Origin: Fomitopsis serialis
Taxonomy: Eukaryota; Basidiomycota; Agaricomycetes; Polyporales; Fomitopsidaceae
Length of the DNA stretch: 64,000 nucleotides
NCBI RefSeq assembly: GCF_022376445.1
Contig: NW_025955035.1
Location: 62,001-126,000, forward strand
Reading direction: 5' to 3'
This document shows positions 60,250 through 64,000 of this stretch, in pieces. Every line of letters begins with the position of its first letter. The stretch's first letter is position 1. The translations under genes and the position numbers were made by a program. The notes under the pieces are model-generated. The model was not told where the DNA came from. It did not search any database and saw only the letters and a list, made by a program, of their open reading frames with translations.

Positions 60250-61601
60250 TCATGGAAGCGGCTGGCCCTTGAAGAACCTCACCAGCGCAGCGCCGACCTC
60301 TTTCGCGTGCGTGATCGTGATGTCGTGCCCACCACCTTCGATCGTGAGCAGCTGTGCGCTCGGGACGAGGGTCCGCACGCGCTTCGACGTGCGGTAGGGG
60401 ACGACCGTGTCTGACGTGCCCTGCAGCCGCACATATATCAGCAGATGCCCATAGGCGATCGCGGGAGAGGGGAAAGATAATGACCACTCACCCAGACAAG
60501 GAGGACGCTCGGCGTTTTATATTTGTCAGCTCGCCGCCCGAGCGCTGCGTATGCGGGCGCGAGGCTCCGCACGGGCCCATCCCGGAGGGAAGAGGCCACG
60601 GCGGCGTTGAACCCAGGGAGGTACGCCGACTGGAGTCTTACAAGCTCTGCGATGGGATCATCGGTTGGGTGGCTGTTTGCAAGGTACCTGATGTACAGCT
60701 GCGTCGAAGGTAAGGAAGACTTAGGAGGAGGGAAGAAGGAAGGGACGTACGCGGACGGGCCAGCTTGCCGTGAACAGCTGCATAAGCGGCGAGGAGAGGA
60801 ATCGGGTTGTCCGCGAGAGGTCGGTCGGGTTGAGCAGCCCTGTCGGCGCGACGAGCGCGACCTTGTCAGACACGAGGTGGGGGAACTGGGCGCTGAACGC
60901 TGCAGCGACCCCTCCACCCTAATCAAATTGAGTGAGATAGCGGAATGCGTGCTTGAGGGAGCATGCGTACCATGGAGACGCCCGCAATGTGCGCCTTATC
61001 CCACCCGACGTGTTGCATGAGCAGCGCGAGCTGCGTCGTGTATAGGCCATTATCGTACGTTGTCTGCGGCGCGTCGGAGTAGCCGCGGCCGTAAAGATCT
61101 GCGAGACAGAAGTGTGAGCAGTCAGAGAGGATACTAGTGGCGGGGCGAGATATTGACCGTAGAGCAGTACGCGGAACCCATTTTGGGCCAATTGAGGTGC
61201 AACGTCTTTCCAGATGATAGACGGCACGGAAAGGCCATGAATGAGAACAACCTGGGTGCATGTCATGCTTTGCTAGGGCGCGCAAGGTGGAGAGCACTCA
61301 CTCGTTGTCCCTTCTCTGGCCCTGTGAGCCAATAGCGGACCTATCGAAGCGCATGAGCTTAGATCGCACGACCCTCGATCGGTCGGCTCACCGCGCCCTG
61401 CGGAAAGTGGACATATGCGCCACCGTCATAGAAAGTCTCCGGATATATCTGCCAGCTCGGCGACTCTTTCGGAAGGGTGGCGAGCGATGGGTGGACTGCC
61501 GGGGTGGTTGTGGCGAGTGGGAACGCAGTGAGGAGGTAGCCGAGAAAGACGGCTGCGGGGAGGACGAGCAGGAACCACTGGAACGCAGAGGACGGGGGCA
61601 T
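60250..61601 (-). CDS. Alpha/beta hydrolase with N-terminal membrane helix
   Basis: The start at 61601 gives MPPSSAFQWFLLVLPAAVFL and a TM helix (FLLVLPAAVFLGYLLTAFPL). YPETFYDGGAYVHFPQGA follows near 61410. After an intron comes the oxyanion strand VVLIHGLSVPSIIWKDVAPQ near 61240, then DLYGRGYSDAPQTTYD near 61080. The nucleophile elbow is split by an intron: GVSM ends near 60970 and GGGVAAAFSAQFPHL begins near 60920, giving G-V-S-M-G. VALVAPTGLLNPTDLSR is near 60850 and RYLANSHPTDDPIAELVRL near 60680. The acid is in GTSDTVVPYRTSKRV near 60410 and the catalytic His in IEGGGHDITITHAKEVG near 60330. It ends at 60250. This is a Ser-His-Asp hydrolase; the substrate cannot be read. An upstream extension to 61928 is open but has no support. 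Confidence 0.85.
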
Positions 61602-62294
61602 GGAGATCAGGGCGGGGGAGATGAAGCGGGGGCGGACGATCGCATGTGTAGGAGGCGGCTGGGAGACACGAAACAGGCCATTCGCCGCTCGCTCCTCCAG
61701 CGCGTTCGTCGCGCGCCGGACGCGTCCCACGTGACGGCCTCGATCGTCCCTCGCGTAAGCCCAGTCTAGGCTTCCCCGGCGTAGTAGACACTCCCATCCC
61801 AGCTTTGCTTCTTGTACCACGACGACTGCCTCCCAAAAGTCTACAACAAAGCGGTAGGTCTGCGCGAACGACGTATCGAAGGCATCTGCACCGCCGACTG
61901 CACGTCTGTACAGGTATAATATTGACAAGTGTTTCAGTCAGCGAGCGGTGTGGCGCGCAAACGCACGGACATCAGCTTACTCAGGCTACTATCAGAGGGT
62001 AAGCTTTCCTTGCGAAAATCCTCTGAGCGGATAATGCTTACAGAACTTCCCAGATATACATTTTGGTACACTCGGGCGAACAGCCATCTGAGCCAACGAC
62101 CTCTAGTGTTCCCAAAAGGAAGTCTGTCTGTAGACGCCGGTCGCACGGAAATGGTCCCATCACGTGGTCGCTTCGCGTGAAGGAGGGCGACGGCGTTGTT
62201 GTTGGCTGTTTGTCTCCCGGGGTGCTTTCTTCCTCGCCACCGCGCCGCACGGCTTACGAGAACTGTCCTCCCTGCCCACGGCGCGCTGTGCACC
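61602..62294. other. Divergent intergenic region
   Basis: This stretch lies between the alpha/beta hydrolase start and the last plus-strand gene. It must hold both promoters. No separate gene is supported. Confidence 0.5.
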
Positions 62295-64000
62295 ATGCAG
62301 GCCGCCGATGGCCCCGCCCTCGACCTCTCAGACATCATGCACACCATGTCTCCCTCGCCCGCCCCCAGACCGCCGCACTTCCCTCCGAAACGCAGGTGCC
62401 TCTACCTGATGCGCAACTACAACCTCCTCATGGCAACGGCGTGTTCGCACTCGAACAGGGTGGGGCAGCTGTCATACATGTCTACGATGCACAAGGCGTA
62501 CCCTCAACTCCGGAACCGCTGGATCGGCCTGAGCTGGACGCCATGAGACAGCGTGTACAGCACCTCGGACTTACAGGGCCTAGTCCGAGTCGAGATGCGA
62601 CACCACTGGAGAGAGAACTCGCAACCATGGTACGTGTCGTACGCTGCGATACGCTTCGCTCTGACTTAACTGTATCCTGGTGCCTTAGGTCTTGCGCTTG
62701 ACCTCCGATGCCGTCCTCCAACCATCCCCCTCGCAGTTAGCCTCCCAAGCTGAGACTATAGCTACTCTTAACCTCCAGCGCCATTTACTGCTTCACGGTC
62801 GAGAGGAAGAGCGCGCGCTGTGGGATGTCGAGCGTCAAGGCTGGGATCGCACCGCGGAGGCCCTCCTCCGCCAGCGGCGCGATACCAAGGGCGTCGCGGA
62901 AAAGGACCACGTGAGTGCATAGTGCATATGTCGATGGCTTGCAGGTCTGTGTGTATATCCTCATTTTCTCGTCCTCGGGTTCCTATGTAGCTATCACAGA
63001 CAGGTCTCTACCGGTGATCACATTCGCAACCCGGCTACTCACGCGGAAGCCCTTTGTGAATGTGTTCTGCATCTCCTATGCGCGTAGAACTGCTATGCAA
63101 AGGTTGTTGTACAAGGCGCCCCCGGGAAGACTGAAGAAGTTGCCGAAGGCACATGTCCTCTTCGTAGAATTAGCAACTTCTTGCACTTCCGTGGCTCCCA
63201 GTTGTGCTGAACGCGATCACTCTGTTCCACCGGACACCACAGACCATGTTCTGTCAACCTGTACTAACTTCATCGTCATAGGAAGCTGAGCGTTCACTCG
63301 CCCGACTACGAGATGAGAACTCTGCTCTGCGTCATAAGGTATGTTGCTAGAATGTTGTCATATCTATTGAGCTGATGGACATGTCTTTTCCTGAAATCTC
63401 AACTCCTTCGACGTGCTTTGTGACTGCTGTTTTGCCCTCGGCTGGTCTCTGGGTATAGCTTTCTGATACCAACACCCGCCTGTCCGCGCTGGAATCCGAG
63501 CTTTCTCGTCTGCGCCCCTTGCTTGCGGTACAGTCTGAGTTCCTCCGGGACCCAGACGTCCTTCAGCATGCTACCCTGTTGGACTTCACAGCGCCAAATG
63601 ACAACTCCGATCCCAAGAAGGCTAGAAAGTCCACTCACCGCGTCAAGAAGGAGGATGTCCTTGCTGCAGCTCCGCAGACTCAAGGACTAGATGCGAATGC
63701 TGAGCTAGTTGTCGGGCGGGATGCGATAGACATCGTTCCAGACATGATTACTCCAAGTGCCCGTGTGGATGGACAATCGACTGGCGAGACGGGCGTGAGG
63801 CCGCAAGACCTGACCATTGCCCCGGAAGACACACAAGGCGCAGGTCCTTCGCGACGACGACTCGATTCTACGGGCGACGTATTTGTGCCTCCGTCCCAGC
63901 CGAGCATGCCATCTGCGCTGAAAGCGTCAAGTTCCAAGCACGTAGAGAAGCACGCGAAGAAGAGCAAGGACAAGCGGGCGCGGTTCAAGGCTCCCGGCCC
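62295..64000 (+). CDS. Coiled-coil protein of unknown function (partial)
   Basis: The start at 62295 gives MQAADGPALDLSDIMHTMSP. A one-base slip near 62390 then moves the frame to LPDAQLQPPHGNGVFALEQ, GAAVIHVYDAQGVPSTPEPL and RDATPLERELATM. After an intron near 62631-62690 the reading goes VLRLTSDAVLQPSPSQLASQ, then AETIATLNLQRHLLLHGREE. A long intron-rich segment follows to 63280, then EAERSLARLRDENSALRHK. After an intron near 63341-63459 comes LSDTNTRLSALESELSRLRP. These are Leu/Glu heptads of a coiled coil. The tail is charged and Ser/Lys-rich (HVEKHAKKSKDKRARF) and runs off the right edge. I do not recognise the family. A scaffold or chromatin-linked role is possible but unsupported. Confidence 0.65.

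Noticed and set aside
61602..61928. N-terminal extension of the alpha/beta hydrolase
   Set aside because: The frame is open, but the sequence is not hydrophobic or domain-like, and the Met at 61601 directly precedes the TM helix.

Overview
This window is nuclear DNA from a filamentous basidiomycete, most likely an Agaricomycete of the wood-decay type. The reasons are: genes cut by many 50-70 bp GT-AG introns, GC-rich coding exons, a myosin-motor class V chitin synthase with a cytochrome b5-like segment and a DEK-like C-terminus, a FunK1-type fungal kinase, a DUF6534 membrane protein, PhyA-type phytases and Ure2-like glutathione transferases. I cannot fix the species or order from sequence alone. 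I see no plasmid, virus, CRISPR array, rRNA gene or intact transposon.

Layout. 1-7 kb: the 5' part of an auxilin/Swa2-like gene (minus) runs off the left edge and is divergent from a mitochondrial methionyl-tRNA synthetase (plus), which converges on a cytochrome P450 (minus). 7-11 kb is gene-poor. 11-20.5 kb is a run of minus-strand genes: HNH-nuclease-domain protein, an unrecognised cysteine-motif protein, a Nudix CoA-diphosphatase-like gene and a long WW-like membrane protein. 21.6-36 kb is a plus-strand block: coatomer beta' (COPI), the class V chitin synthase, a single-TM protein with repeated SR[LIV]QSP motifs, and a DUF6534 membrane protein.

36-53 kb is an accessory region. It holds four Ure2-like GSTs, a small secreted cysteine-rich protein built from a duplicated exon module, two histidine acid phosphatases (phytases), and a tandem segmental duplication carrying two of the GSTs with a FunK1-like kinase remnant in only one copy. 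54-64 kb: a TMEM135-like gene, three tandem YCII-like small proteins, an alpha/beta hydrolase, and a coiled-coil protein that runs off the right edge.

Functional themes are the secretory pathway and cell wall (auxilin, COPI, chitin synthase), detoxification (P450, GSTs), phosphate scavenging (phytases) and small paralogue arrays.

Data quality caveat: almost every recognisable gene, including essential single-copy ones (coatomer beta', MetRS, chitin synthase), is broken by one or more single-base frame slips that are repaired by adding one base. I read this as consensus error typical of incompletely polished long-read assembly, not as mass pseudogenisation. Coordinates given for CDS are gene spans from start to stop including introns. 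Exons are given where I could place them.
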